Position numbers and translations under genes: made by a program
The notes under the pieces: generated by a model
Databases searched by the model: none
What the model was told of the DNA's origin: nothing
The model's input: only the letters and a program-made list of their open reading frames with translations
NCBI GenBank assembly: GCA_051294375.1
Contig: CM119269.1
Span: forward strand, 4,193,401-4,257,400
DNA: 64,000 bases
Source of the DNA: Paraspadella gotoi
Lineage: Eukaryota > Chaetognatha
Direction: 5' to 3'
In this document: positions 11,675 to 33,833 of the stretch, in pieces
Layout of the letters: each line of letters opens with the position of its first letter
Position numbering within the stretch: the first letter of the stretch is position 1

Positions 11675-13818
11675 GTGAGTTGATAGGTCTTGGTTCAGTT
11701 CTTTTACTGAATGATTAATTGATTGATTGATTTTTTCATTTATTTATTGATTTATATCTATTTATATCTCCTTATTTCCTTATTTGTTTCTCTTTTCCTT
11801 TATCTATCTATTTATTTATTTATTTATTTATTTATTTATTNNNNNNNNNNNNNNNNNNNNNNNNNNNNNNNNNNNNNNNNNNNNNNNNNNNNNNNNNNNN
11901 NNNNNNNNNNNNNNNNNNNNNNNNNNNNNNNNNNNNNNNNNNNNNNNNNNNNNNNNNNNNNNNNNNNNNNNNNNNNNNNNNNNNNNNNNNNNNNNNNNNN
12001 NNNNNNNNNNNNNNNNNNNNNNNNNNNNNNNNNNNNNNNNNNNNNNNNNNNNNNNNNNNNNNNNNNNNNNNNNNNNNNNNNNNNNNNNNNNNNNNNNNNN
12101 NNNNNNNNNNNNNNNNNNNNNNNNNNNNNNNNNNNNNNNNGAAAGGAAGGGTGATAGATGAGGCCAAGAGGATTTGGGTAGGGGTCTGTTTTATTTTGAG
12201 ACTGTGAAATGTTGAAAAAAATTAGAAGGGTAGGGCAAAGATGGGGGAGGAAGCTGAGGAGGGGTGCATGTAGTTTGAGGCCAAACCTGAAGCTTGAAAA
12301 GTTGAACAATAACTTAAAGCAGGAGAAAATAGTGAGCAATAAACGATTCAATAAAAAATTAAACTGTACCTGGTAAACAGGATTGTTAATTTATCAAACA
12401 GTTGGTGAGAGCTAGATTTTTGTTTAAAAAAAAAACTTCCTTAAAGGGAAATTCTCAAAACAAGTCTGGTCTAGAAAAGAATAAAAAGGGACTCTGTAAC
12501 TCGGTCGGGGTTCGAACGCTTGACGTGTTGAGCGACGCCCGAATTTAAACAACGATTCGCGCGTCAAATACAATGTGAGTGAAAAATCTTCAAGTTCTTT
12601 TGTGGACGTTCACCAAATATTTTGATGCGGTGAAATTTTCACACGAAGCGACTCGTGAAACATTCGCGCGTCGGCGATTGTGATATCTCGACGGGTCGGG
12701 ACTTGTGAAAAGTTTGAAAGGAGAAGAGAAGTGTGAAGAAAATGAGTGATCGAGTTTCGTTGAGAGGAGAAAGCCGGGCGGTGAAGGAAGGGGGGGGAAG
12801 GGATGGAAAGTGTAAAATTGCTGAAATTAATTAATTGTTCGTTAATGATAGAAATAACGTTAGAAATAACAGATTTTAAAGTCGACTCCAAATGTAGAAG
12901 ATAATAAAGTTTAAAAAAAAAGTTTTTAGTGATTGAAAAACATTTTCTAGCTTTTTTCACTCCTTTTTAAAATAGCTAAGTTTCATTTTTTAGATTATTT
13001 CGTTGTTTGCAATGTTTTTCGACCTTCCTTTGAATCTTAAGAATCTCTTTCTTTTTTCTTTCTCTCTCTTATGTCATTCTTTCTCTCTCATCTTTTTTAT
13101 TTCTCTCTCTTTCTTCCCCCTTCTCTCTCTCCCCTGCCCCTTGCTTTCTTTTCTTCCCTTTCCACTCAATAAAAAAAAGTAGTCGCGAGAGAGAATTAAA
13201 CTTAATCGTAGGATAAACAACACAAGCGATGGTCCGGCACCCCGAGGCTTCGAGATAGTTTCGAATCTCGGCACCCCGAGGCTTCGAGAGTTTTATTTAA
13301 ATGAAATGTTACCTGGTAGCGAGATCGAAACCCAGTAATACCCTCCCAAAAAATTTAAAACAAACAAATCTCGGCCACATTATCCGAAATCGCTCAATTT
13401 CGGCTTAAATTTAAAAATAAATTAGTTTTAAAAATTAGGTTATTGGTCAGGGTAAGCGTTTATATTTAGGATTAATGAATGAATTAATGAAATATACGGA
13501 TACGGTCATGGGCACACACTCCGCGGCCTATTCGACCTTTCAATCGTTGTACAAAGGTTAAAATAAAATTAAAAGTACTCAATAATTAAAGTTACTGTAC
13601 TGTAAACAAATTTTGGAAAATTAGAGTTCGGTTAGGAACAAAATTATGATTAGAGATTGGGGTTAAGGATTATATTATGAATTTGGTCAAATATTATATT
13701 AAATATTCAAATTAAAATTAAGTTTGAAATTAAGAAACGGAAATGAGCCGCTTTAGGAAAATAGTGCCCAAACCTCATCCTTTTTTTTCCCCTTTAATTT
13801 CTACGTTTAAATTTTCAG
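11675..13818. other. Intron-like interval with (TTTA)n, gap and low-complexity DNA
   Basis: A (TTTA/TTTATC)n tract leads into the 300-base gap at 11841-12140. The rest is AT-rich. The 20-base unit GGCACCCCGAGGCTTCGAGA occurs twice (about 13228 and 13270). No exon was recognised, though one is expected from the phase mismatch of the flanking exons. Confidence 0.4.
11841..12140. other. Assembly gap of exactly 300 N
   Basis: Flanked by (TTTA)n on the left. It lies in the interval where an exon of the coiled-coil gene appears to be missing. Confidence 0.95.
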
Positions 13819-16800
13819 GTCGTTTTACTTCGATCGAACGATAAACAAGATGAAGAAGGAATTCTCCCAGTTGTCGAAATTCATGACTGAATTTAACTCC
13901 TACGACAATCTCCTACAGAACCTGACCAAGGAAGCGGAGAGGCAGTCCAAGTAAGGCGCATCTGGGAAGGAGCTGTCTCTCACTTTGTCACTCATTCACG
14001 GGGTGAACTGGTAGTTTTTTTTTGGTTGTTGTTGTCAGATTTAACATCTTCGGCTTTTAATGTTTTATTAACTAATCGTATTAACTTTACACATTCTCCT
14101 CGTTTTGAAAAAAAAAAACATATAAACTTGTGCTGTATTTCTAATGGGCTCGAGCGATCTGTCAAACGAGATTAACAAGATTAACCAGATTTAAAGTTCA
14201 AGTTTAATTTTTTGTTTTCAACTACAAAGCAAACAAAACCTTGGACGACGAACGTTATAATTCAAAACATGTCTCATATGAAAAAAATAAGTTTATTTTT
14301 ATAAACACTCTCCAAAATAACTGTTTCGGTACACACGGTCTCATTCCTTAATAATGTTCGTTAAAGATCGATGATGATAATTCTTACCTCCTTTGTTTAA
14401 TGTTTTGTTTGTTACTGTATCTAAACCCTGATACGAATAAATATATACATATTAATCCACCGCATTCCTCTACCCCTTCAACTCCCCGACCTCAGGCTCG
14501 TCTCCGGGCTGGAGACGGAGGTAGATCCCTCGACGGTGCCCGGCGGTCGCGCCGTCCTCGACTCCCCCAAGTACGTCGACATCTCCTCCACCATCAAAGA
14601 TCAGCAGGCGGAACTCCAGCACTTGAAGGATCTCACCAGCAGCTTGGAGCGCACCATGGCCAATCTCAAGGTGGAGAAGGAAATTCCATGTTTTTTTAAA
14701 TTTTCTTGTTAAATGAAGAGAGATAGTTCGTTTATTTGTGAATTAACGATTGATTTTTAGCGTTAGCGAACTTATTTTATATATTAATTGATTTATTTTT
14801 TTTGCTTAATTGTTGGCTGGACAATTAAGTCCCATGGATTAATTGATTATCATTTTCTACCAATATATTATTGATTTGGTTTTATTGATTTCATTCGTTA
14901 TTTGATTCATCAATTCGTTATATACTCGATTGATTGATTGACCGATTGATACATACTTCTCCCCCAGGTCTCCGTCACCAACCGGGCCGGCATCGGCCAC
15001 CCTCGACGTCATCGGCACAAACACAGAATCGAAAGCGACGCCGACGACGACGACGACGACGACGTTCCCGTCGGCGACGACGAAAACAACGACGACAATG
15101 AATCCTTCATTCGAACGTTGAAGACGAAGAAGGAATTGTCCGAGATTCAATCGTCTTTGGGGGATTACGCGGGTGAGTCTGCGCGTCTGTCGGTCTGTCT
15201 GTGTGTCGAGATGTCTGTCTGTCTTTCTGACTCGTCTGTCTGTCCATCTGTCGGTTCACCATCCTTGACTCTGTGTTCTTTCGTTTTCTTAAGGCATTTT
15301 GGAATCTCAAAAGAAGAATTTTGTTCAGCTGGAAAAAAGGGTTCACCGTTTCAAGAAGGAATTGATCAACGTCAAGAATCAGGTGAGTGAAGAAGGAAAA
15401 AGGTAAGGAATCAATGGAGTGATGAATAGAGGGAGAAGCGTGATTATGAAGGAAACTAATAAAAGATGAACGCTGTGATATAATCATATATATATATATT
15501 TAGAGAAAATATAATACAATGAGATAAAATTAAAAAGACAAAATTAATATGAAGTGAAAAATGAAAACGACGATAGAAGAAAAAAAAATCCAAAAAATCA
15601 AAAGAGAAATAAAAAAGAATTCGGTTTGAGGGGGGAGGGGTGATGGGGAGTGAGGGGGGGAGGCACATAGGTAGAATGAATGAGAGATGAACAAAGAAAC
15701 GAAGTTTGGAATAAACTAGAATTAAAGAAGATACCGAAATTCTTTTGACCTTTTTTTCTCCAGAGTAAAAAAAACCAAACATCCCTTTTTACCGTTTACC
15801 TCAAAGAAAAAAAAAAAAAGGAAAAGAAAAGAAAAGAAAGGAAAGAAGAATAAACTGAGGGAAAAAACGTGTGAATTTGAAAAAGAAATTTGAATAAGAA
15901 ATAAAAAAAAAAGAAGTGGAACAATCGAAAGTTACTTCGGTTTAATTGAATATTTCTGATGATCAATAAAACGTTAGACTAGCGATCATTATCTGGACTC
16001 AACTGCTTCCAATCGATTTAGATATTTAAAGTTCACGCTGAGGAAATGAAGCGTTTAAGAAGTACCCGTAGCTTTTAAAAGTCCCTCAAAGTCAGTTTCC
16101 CATCGCGACGCTCCCATCGATTCTCAATGAAGCGTCATGATTTGAGAAACGTCTCTCGATCGTTCGGGTCGTCGTCCTCCTTCCTCATTGTCTTCATTTT
16201 AGCGTTATCTTTCTCCTCATCCTCCTCCTCCTCCTCCTCTTCAGGTCGGTGGAGTCAAAAACGAAACGGGAAAATTGAGACAAGAATTGATGAACCAAAT
16301 TTCCCAACGAGATTTCGAGTCGAGAGGATTTTTGGCGTCTAGTCAAGCCAACATCCAGGTGAGGGTCATTAACTTAGTGCTCTCTCTCTCTCTTGCGCCA
16401 CGCGACAGGTCATCCTCGATTCCAAATACGGAAACACGACGCGTTTCTTGAGGAGGAGGTGAGAATGGGGGGGCGGTGGAGGGGGGAGGGGAAAGGAGGG
16501 GGTGGAGTAGGGGGAGAGGGAAAGCAGGTATGGGGGGGGAGAGGTTTGTGTGAGTGTGTGAGATAGCATGCGACTTTAATTTACTTTATATGTTTTGTTT
16601 TTTACATCCTTAAATTGCTTCATCAGTCACTATTGTTTTTTTTTCAGCCTGTGTCCACGTCCAAACTTGAGGTTCGTCAAAAATGGTCGTCACCGTCAGC
16701 ATCATCGTCGTCGTCGTCGTCGTCGTCGTCGTCATCTTCGTTCGTCCACAATAACGATCGACTGCCCGAGATTCCGCAATCGGAAATGAAGCGACGCCCA

Positions 16801-17858
16801 ACGGACGACGTCGCCCGTCGCCTCAACGACGACGACAATGACAGAACATACGTCTCCTCCTCCTCCTCCTCCTCCTCCAACCCACCCACCGTCCACATCA
16901 AACGCTCCGCCGACGACGACGACGACGCCGACGGTTTCCATAGCGACGACCCTTCCTCCCAGCGCCGCTTCCCGCACCCGAGCCCGCTCGACGTCAACGG
17001 GCCCGAGGTGCCGGGCTCTCGGTCGGCTCAGCGGCAGCGCTACCCGGCGCCGGAAGACGAGGCGCCGGAGCCTCCGTCGGCGCCGGAGTCGGCGTCGGCG
17101 CCGCGCAGGCCGCAAGTGCCGTTTCCGCCGGACGTGGCCGAGACGCTGAACGCGCTGCCGACGCGGGAGGGAGATCAGGGGTCGCGGCTACTGGAGCGGG
17201 CGTTCGTGTTGATCGGACAGGAAATGATCGGACACCGGACCAAGCTGGGTCAGTGGAGGAGGGAGGGTTGTTATTTGGAGGGGATGGGGTGGTTGGTTGG
17301 GCGATGGGAAGGGGCCTCTTTGAATTTATTGGATCTATAAGGATGTCGTCCTTCAATATCCTCTTGTAATTGTTCATCTATTCATTCCTTTATTCATTCA
17401 TTGTTTCATTCATTCATTCATTGTTTCATTTATTGTTTCATTCATTCATTCATTCATTCATTGTTTCATTCATTCATTCATTCATTCATTGTTTCATTCA
17501 TTCATTCATTCATTCATTCATCCATTCTTTCATTTCGCTTTTTCATTTATGAAATTGGTACAACCAATATAAAAATTATCCATTCATTTAATAAATATAA
17601 AATATAAAATATTTATTATTTCAGTCGGTAAGTCATTCCTTTCATTGTATCCTCTTTCATTAATGAAATCCATTATTCACTGATCCGTTTTACTTAACGA
17701 ATCCCATCCCACTTGCAGGCGTCCTGGAGGACATCTTCGTGACCCAGAGTCACCAGCTGGGCGGCTACACCGACAAGCTCTCCCTCTTCCTCTCTACCTA
17801 CGAGGACGACATCCGCCACATCAAGGGGAAGATGGAAGAGGCTCAACTCGGAAATTAA
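13819..17858 (+). CDS. Coiled-coil protein with Ser- and Asp-rich linkers, function unknown
   Basis: Seven exons join in phase: 13819-13950, 14496-14670, 14968-15172, 15294-15382, 16245-16358, 16648-17248 and 17719-17858 (TAA). They encode about 484 residues and the 5' end is incomplete. Each intron has an AG acceptor after a pyrimidine tract and a GT donor. Helical, heptad-like segments dominate: KMKKEFSQLSKFMTEFNSY, then KDQQAELQHLKDLTSSLERT, then QKKNFVQLEKRVHRFKKELI, and a C-terminal helix ending KGKMEEAQLGN. Between them lie a (GAC)n-encoded poly-Asp stretch (exon from 14968) and a large Ser/Pro/Asp-rich disordered exon (16648-17248) with poly-Ser. I see no signal peptide, membrane segment or catalytic motif. 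A structural, cytoskeletal or vesicle-tether role would fit, but I do not recognise the family. A poly(A) signal AATAAA lies at 18297. Confidence 0.75.
15383..16244 (+). other. Intron of the coiled-coil gene
   Basis: AT- and purine-rich. It opens with a GTGAGT donor and closes with a (CCT)n tract that serves as the pyrimidine tract of the next acceptor (CTCTTCAG at 16237-16244). No separate feature is seen. Confidence 0.6.
17381..17545. repeat. (ATTC)n / TTCATTCATTG repeat
   Basis: A tetranucleotide array with regular GTTT interruptions in the last intron of the coiled-coil gene, directly followed by a fragment of the inverted-repeat element found at 2633-3513. Confidence 0.9.
17547..17592 (+). 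mobile_element. Fragment of the TIR element family
   Basis: About 45 bases match the terminus of the element at 2633-3513, including ATGAAATTGGTACAACCAAT and TTCATTTAATAAATA. No second arm is present nearby, so this is a truncated copy or a relic. Confidence 0.5.
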
Positions 17859-18296
17859 CTTGAACCCAAAGCGATCGATCCACGCGCCTCAGGCTGAGAC
17901 ATCGTTTTCAATCTGCCTGCCCCCCATCCCCCCCAACCCCCCCAACCCCCCAACCCCCACAACCCCTCAGCCCCCCTTATTTCCCCCCCCTCATTTTCCG
18001 TCTAATTGTTCCCGGGTGATGATTTCTCACGATTGGGGATCAACGTACGAACAAATTGTTCGCCGTGGCAGTTGTGTTTTTTGCGTGTGTGGAGGAGAGA
18101 GGGAAGAGGAAAACGACGACGATGAAGACGTGAACGATGACATGGACGATGGATTTCACAAATTGAGACTTTCACTTCAACGAATTTCACAAAGTTCCTT
18201 CGGAATACCTTCTTTTTTTTTTACTCACCATTTTTTCGTGAAAAAAAATTTGGACTTTGCATATTTAATTAAAATATAATATAATAGATATAATAT

Positions 18297-18302
18297 AATA
18301 AA
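18297..18302 (+). terminator. Poly(A) signal for the coiled-coil gene
   Basis: AATAAA about 440 bases after the TAA stop at 17858, in an AT-rich stretch. The intervening 3' UTR includes a C-rich region (17920-17990) and a GAC/GAT-rich stretch. A second AATAAA is near 18607. Confidence 0.45.
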
Positions 18303-18319
18303 TTATAAAATTGACAAAA

Positions 18320-19755
18320 TAATTTATTGTACTCGACCGAAATGTTCATTTTTATTCATATATACTGTATTACAGTATTTTCTATTTGAGAGTTTTATTT
18401 TCCATTATTTAGCTTGTTATTTTCTAACTTTCTATTTTCTAAGATAGTCTCCGGTTAATTTTCTTTATTCTGACGAACAAATAAGATGAACCCGATGTAT
18501 CGTTAGGTGAGGCCGATAAGATTAAGGTAGGCAAAGTTGGGTAAGGCTCGAAAGATAAAAGTAAAGGACGCCGAAATATCTTTTTACTGATCCCGATCAG
18601 TTCTGCAATAAAATTCCGACGTTTTTACGAGCGTGCGTGTTTTCAAGGTCCGACACTTTTTGAGGTCGGACGATTGCCAGACCGGACACTTGCGATGTCG
18701 TACACTCGCGGTCGTAAAAAGTCGTACGCATTTTGAAAAAAAAAAATCTTTATCTAGGTAACTTTAATTTAACATCGAGGAATCACCAGAATTCAAAAAT
18801 TACATCATTTTTCGAAATAAGATTTTAACGTATACATTCCAACATTCCAAATTGTTTACACTAGAAAAAACTACTTTATTTTAAACCTCGTGTCATGAGT
18901 ATATTATGTTTAATAATAGTTGATTTTATCTTAATCTTCGTCTTGATCTCATTGTTCGTCCGAATAATATCGATCATAATCTTTGACGTCGTCGCTTTTG
19001 CCTCGAGGCGACCAACGATTTGATGGACGACGACGACGACGACGAAGACGACGACGACGACGACGACTCAAACGATGCCATCGACGGAAACGATGAATAA
19101 CGCGGTCACAATGACGACGACGACGACGACGACGACGATAATTGGGGCTGTTATCGTCGACGTCGAATCCAGTTAACCGTTTTGTCTCGACGACGAAAAC
19201 GATAAGGGAAACGACCACAAAGATTTTTTTTTTTTTTTTTTGATCGATGAACATCTTCGCTCTCTTTTCGCTTCGACGGAAATAAAAAATACAATAAAAC
19301 AAATAAATAAAAATAAATAAAAGAAAAAGAAAAGTCGCAATTGAAATTTAAGGTGAAAAAAACCAAGAAAGGAAAAGTATAGTTTATAAATGAATATATC
19401 AAAGAAATTTTAAAATAAAAATAATTTCCTGAAGCAATTAAAATCAAAATTTAGATTTCGAAAACATTAAATATTTTGCGTTATGATTTTCTTAATTCGA
19501 TTAAATTTTTACTGCTGCCAAAACGATTTATCGGTAAAAACTGGAAAAGTTGAGCAGAATTTAATTTATTAATTAAGACAAAAAAAAACCTTGAAGAGGA
19601 AATTGAAGTCAAATTGAAGTCAAATTCTTTGACGAAACGAAAAAAATTTTTTTTTTCTTTGGGAAAACAGAATCTTCAGGCCACTGGCCTCTGTTTCCCA
19701 TGTGATAGTTCGTAAAAAGATCTAATTAATTTTTAAATAATAATTCAATCTATGG

Positions 19756-19794
<39 letters not shown>

Positions 19795-20072
19795 TTGTCG
19801 TATTCACTGACTGAAAAAAAAAATTTCCAAAATATAAATAAAAATGAAGAAAATCTGAGTCCGAGTCCGAGTCCAAATCTTAGTCCAAATCTGAGTCCAA
19901 ATCCTAATCCCAAATCTTCGTCCCTCGATCGTCGCCGTAAATCAAAGAGAATTCGTGACGAACGAAAGGGAAAAAAAAAAGAGTAACAATGGGAGGGAGG
20001 GAACCTAATCACGTTTAATGGAGTTGACCCGGCCTTCGCGACGGCCTCGAGTCAAGAGGGGGGAACCACATC

Positions 20073-20115
<43 letters not shown>

Positions 20116-20556
20116 GGCAGACCTTACCAATTTTGACGAGTAAGTTTCAATAAAGCCACGTCTCTATCGCCTGTCTTATCGTGGCCACGCAATCATTAAC
20201 GGTTTTGCCGCTTGGCTGAGCGTTGCATTGGTCAGTCAGTCGTTAACGGCGTCTGTAATAAAACACAAATACATTTATTTTGGTTGCTGCGCTATTTGAT
20301 TAGAACATTTTTTTATATAGTTTACAAAAAAAATTTTCTTGCTGTACAAATGGATGTATGGATTTTTTTACAATAGACTTATCATTTTGCTCTCTTTTCA
20401 GTCCAATATGTAAATGAATCGAAATATGAAAACTGTTAAATACTTATAAACTTTAATTACATCAGCGATCGAAATTTAACTTCGTCGACGATTCGACAAC
20501 TAAACAATAATTAAAAAAAAAAAAACAATAAACTAATTCTTCGTCAAGAACTGAAA
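18320..20556. other. Intergenic with triplet repeats
   Basis: AT-rich DNA holding (GAC/ACG)n clusters at about 19025-19140, a (TCA)n run at 19758-19795, a GAGTCC-type repeat at about 19857-19915 and a short (GA)n run near 20080. Frames encoding poly-Arg or poly-Asp here are products of the triplet repeats. No gene is seen. Confidence 0.5.
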
Positions 20557-20871
20557 ATGACCTCCGCCGCTCACGACCTCGTCCCGCCCTCCTTCCTCAA
20601 CGGTTCCGCGATCCTTTCCGGCTCCACTTCCGCCAAACCTGCGCCCTCTAGGCGACGCTCATCAAGCCACGCCCACTCGCGTCACCGGACTTCACCCTTT
20701 ACTTCGCCGTCTCTCGCCATCGTCTCTTTCGCCGTCGTCGTCTTCGTCGTCGTCGTCGACGTCAACGCTCACATCATTTCTTACCACCAGGGGCGCAGCG
20801 GCACGGACGGGTCCCGTTTCGCGCCTGTCTTTGTCGCGCCGGAAATCCCGATCCCGGTACCGCAGGCTCAG
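20557..20871 (+). CDS. Probable first coding exon, membrane-anchored or secreted protein
   Basis: An ATG at 20557 opens a GC-rich, well-biased frame of 105 codons ending at CAG|GTTAGC, which would be a phase-0 splice donor. The N-terminal ~50 residues are Ser/Pro/Arg/His-rich. They are followed by a strongly hydrophobic segment (about residues 52-70, [19 protein letters not shown]), then a short polar region ending PEIPIPVPQAQ. The order suggests a signal anchor (N-terminus cytoplasmic) or a long signal peptide whose cleavage would fall near VNA-H. No following exon could be recognised before the convergent gene ending at 22547. If the donor is not used, the frame simply stops at 20920-20922 after 121 residues. 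The family is not recognised. Confidence 0.45.
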
Positions 20872-21953
20872 GTTAGCATCAATGGGCGGGAAGTTAATGA
20901 TTACTGCGCTTACTGTGCGTAAAATGAATGGAATTAATGCGTTTGACGTGTCAATTCAATCTTTTGTGGAGTTGGATGAATTGAATTGGGATCGATTTCG
21001 TCAAATGTAAAAAAACAGATACAAAACATCACAAATCAAGACCCTACAGCAAAGCCGTAAATCTGAAGATATGACCATCTTGCCTCGAGAAAGAAAAATA
21101 TTTCTGTTCAATCTTTTCCCTTTGTAAATTTCACAAAATCTTTATTTGACTTGTAATGTTACACGAATCATATACGATTCATCTTACACACATCACACAT
21201 CATCTTACAAGACTCCGCCCCGTGACACGAAGAATGCGTGGCAAAGGCCAAAGTGAATCACGATCGATCACTACGAGAGCCTGAATCTGCCAGTTAAGTG
21301 CCAACCTGCCGAAATCAAAGGCCAAGATGAAAGGGTTTAAAGGCTCATCAAAATCGGGAGCTTTGATTGTGAAGAGGTCAAAACCCAACGATTCACCGAA
21401 AAAGTGAACTGTGAAAGTTCACGCGAAAAGAGAGAGTGAGAATTTCAGAGGCGTGGAAGGATCACTTTTCATCTTTGCCGACGGATCTTTATCGAGATAC
21501 AGATAGTGAATTCCTAACGTTTTCTTAGTGGGAATGGATTTAACATTGAGAGAGCGAGTCGGCTGTGAGATAGTGACAGCGAGATTGTTGACCGAGTTTG
21601 TCTTATCATGTTTTATAACCATTTCGGTTATACTGAGAAATAGTCTTTAGCAGGATTCTGAAAGCGTTTCGTTGTTAGAGAATAGCAAATATGTTTAAGA
21701 TTTGGGATTTGTATTTACCAAATACCGATCTGCTCTTCTAGTAATTACGTACACCGTGACTTTAAATCTTCTTTCTTATTCATTCTCTCCTTTATTTCTT
21801 TTCCACATTAGTAGTTTTCTTAACCCTATAATATTTTTTCGTGATCTCAACTTTGCTCTCCCTCACTTTATATTATCACCTTTCCCCCCTCGCTCCCCAA
21901 TTTAATCTTCAACCCACCTCCCCCTTATTTTTCACCCACAATTTCTGGTGTAA

Positions 21954-22041
<88 letters not shown>

Positions 22042-22418
22042 TACCCTTTTTCCTCCTCTTCCTCTCATAATTCCCGTCTTTTGGTCGAAGTGAAAGTTAA
22101 GATTAGGAGGAGGATGAAGAGGAAGAGGAGGGGAGGATGAAGAGGAGGATGAAGAGGAGGGGAGAGATGAAGAGGAAGATGAAGAGGAGGGGGAGGGGGA
22201 GGATGAAGAGGAGGGGGAGGATGAAGAGGAGGGGGAGTGGAAATAATGATTGGTTTTCATAAATGTTGCACAGATGATAACGAAGACTAATTTAAAACTT
22301 GATCAAAATAAATTTTTTTTCTTCTTCGTATTAATCGTATTTCTAGCTGACCACTTTTCTAACAAATGAAATCTTAGTATTCTTAATACATATCCGCATT
22401 AGTTGAATGAAATGACTT
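20872..22418. other. Interval without recognised exons
   Basis: If the exon at 20557 is real, this holds its first intron and possibly short downstream exons that I cannot identify. It contains a long (CT)n tract (21955-22042) and a GGA/GATGAAGAGG minisatellite (about 22105-22240). Confidence 0.4.
21955..22042. repeat. (CT)n microsatellite
   Basis: CT dinucleotides with two single-base interruptions, followed by a purine-rich GATGAAGAGGAGG-type minisatellite to about 22240. Confidence 0.9.
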
Positions 22419-22424
22419 TTTATT
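22419..22424 (-). terminator. Poly(A) signal for the membrane protein gene
   Basis: TTTATT on the plus strand, that is AATAAA on the minus strand, about 125 bases beyond the TGA stop at 22547. It is the best-placed candidate in an AT-rich 3' UTR. Confidence 0.4.
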
Positions 22425-22546
22425 TAAAAGTAAACAATTAAAACTCTGAAAATTCAATTGTCCGTTATCCATCCGAGAAACGTGTTATTTGATAATTTAT
22501 ATAATATCTAATATATGACTATGACCGAACTTCATAACAAAAGCCC

Positions 22547-29665
<7,119 letters not shown>

Positions 29666-29847
29666 TTTGGCGTTCTTCGTCAACTGACAGCCCAACGAGC
29701 GGTCAACCCGATCGCCGATTAACGACTTCCCGTAAACCGTGTGAGGTTTCCTTTGATCCTTGAGCGTTCCCGCCCGGATCTCTTCGGAGCGCACCCTTCT
29801 CGATGCGGTCGTCAAACGACCCTCGGCGAAGCCTTCGACGATGGACG
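29666..29847 (-). CDS. Exon-like segment, unknown minus-strand gene
   Basis: On the minus strand, a pyrimidine tract and TTAG acceptor precede a 60-residue frame reading ASIVEGFAEGRLTTASRRV at its start and GKSLIGDRVDRSLGCQL near its end, closing at AAA|GTGTGC. Composition is balanced and protein-like, unlike the repeat-derived frames around it. Start and end leave phase 1 and phase 0. The donor is weak. I could not link it to the membrane protein gene or to the candidate at 30706-30886, and I do not recognise the family. Confidence 0.35.
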
Positions 29848-30034
29848 CTAACGATGATTCGAAAGGAAGGGAGGCGCGTCACATCACAGGTTTCGCCGGT
29901 GTCCGTTAATCCCGTCAATCCGTCAATCCGGTTCGATTTTGCGTAAAAATCGCGTAAAATCGCGCAACATTCGTAAAACGCGGAAAATGAGCGGAGGCTT
30001 CGGTTCGCTATTAACGAGGGTCGTCGAAATTGGG

Positions 30035-30158
<124 letters not shown>

Positions 30159-30705
30159 TATTTTATTTGGGTATAAACATTAATATGTAAGTACAAGGTG
30201 CCAGGGGCCATATGTTTTTCAAATCAAAGGCCGTTTAAAATACACGATATGAATAAATGTCACGATCTCCCTGGAAAATAAATATCGATCATAGAGAAAA
30301 AATGACTGAATTTTCAAATGGCCACGTTGCAGGCGTTGCACTAAAAAATGTTTTTTAAAAATAATTTTAGATTAGTTACTGCAAAAAGTTTAAAGGCTCA
30401 TTCTACTAAAAAAACATTTACGAGCCAAATACACTATCACGATGCTTGATGGACGAAAACGCCATATCCAACGTCAATCGGCCATGACGCTTTCACGAGG
30501 AAACCATGGAAACCGTAATCACGTAGCGATGTTTGTACAGAATTTGTGAGACGTGACCTCGTTTCCGTGAATGTACTCCTGACGTAATTACTTTGTGACC
30601 CAAATGTATTTTACGTGGTTGCTTGTGATAAGTTCTGATTTCTTCTCTGCTCGCCTTGCCACTTCTATTCCACCGCCCCACCCGCCCCTCCACCAGGAAA
30701 CGCAC

Positions 30706-30886
30706 CCTCGCCAGCGGCAGCGCCTTCGCCCACCCGACGTCGACGCCACCCAACAACGAGATTCGGTCCCGCGCCGGGGGCCATCGAGATCCAGCGTCGG
30801 TGACGTAGACCCGGACGACGCCACGCGCGTCAACGTTTGGCGGAATTGGTCGTCGTCCGACGTCACCATCCAATCGAAGAGATCGT
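30706..30886 (-). CDS. Exon-like segment, frame ambiguous
   Basis: A strong acceptor on the minus strand (pyrimidine tract then CCCTAG) opens a GC-rich segment with two open frames. One begins DLFDWMVTSDDDQFRQTLTRV, the other continues as DARGVVRVYVTDAGSRW and LPLARVRFLVEGRV. A possible donor (AGG|GTGCGT) closes it at 30706. Codon bias supports coding, but I cannot choose the frame. Neither phase joins cleanly with the segment at 29666-29847. Confidence 0.25.
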
Positions 30887-30899
30887 CTAGGGTTTTGGG

Positions 30900-33833
<2,934 letters not shown>

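Noticed and set aside
12490-12560. tRNA-like T-arm GGGGTTCGAACGC
   Set aside because: The flanking bases cannot form the T stem and no box A is properly placed on either strand; at most a decayed SINE.
16677-17377. Minus-strand and shifted frames over the 16648-17248 exon
   Set aside because: They mirror the Ser/Asp triplet repeats; only the plus-strand frame joins in phase with both neighbouring exons.
19020-19302. Arg-rich frame RRRRRRHCDR
   Set aside because: Encoded by a degenerate (ACG)n triplet repeat and without splice or start context.
21200-21388. 62-codon minus-strand frame MGFDLFTIKAPDFDEPL
   Set aside because: Somewhat protein-like, but it has no acceptor, donor or partner exon and lies between two convergent genes; not supportable.
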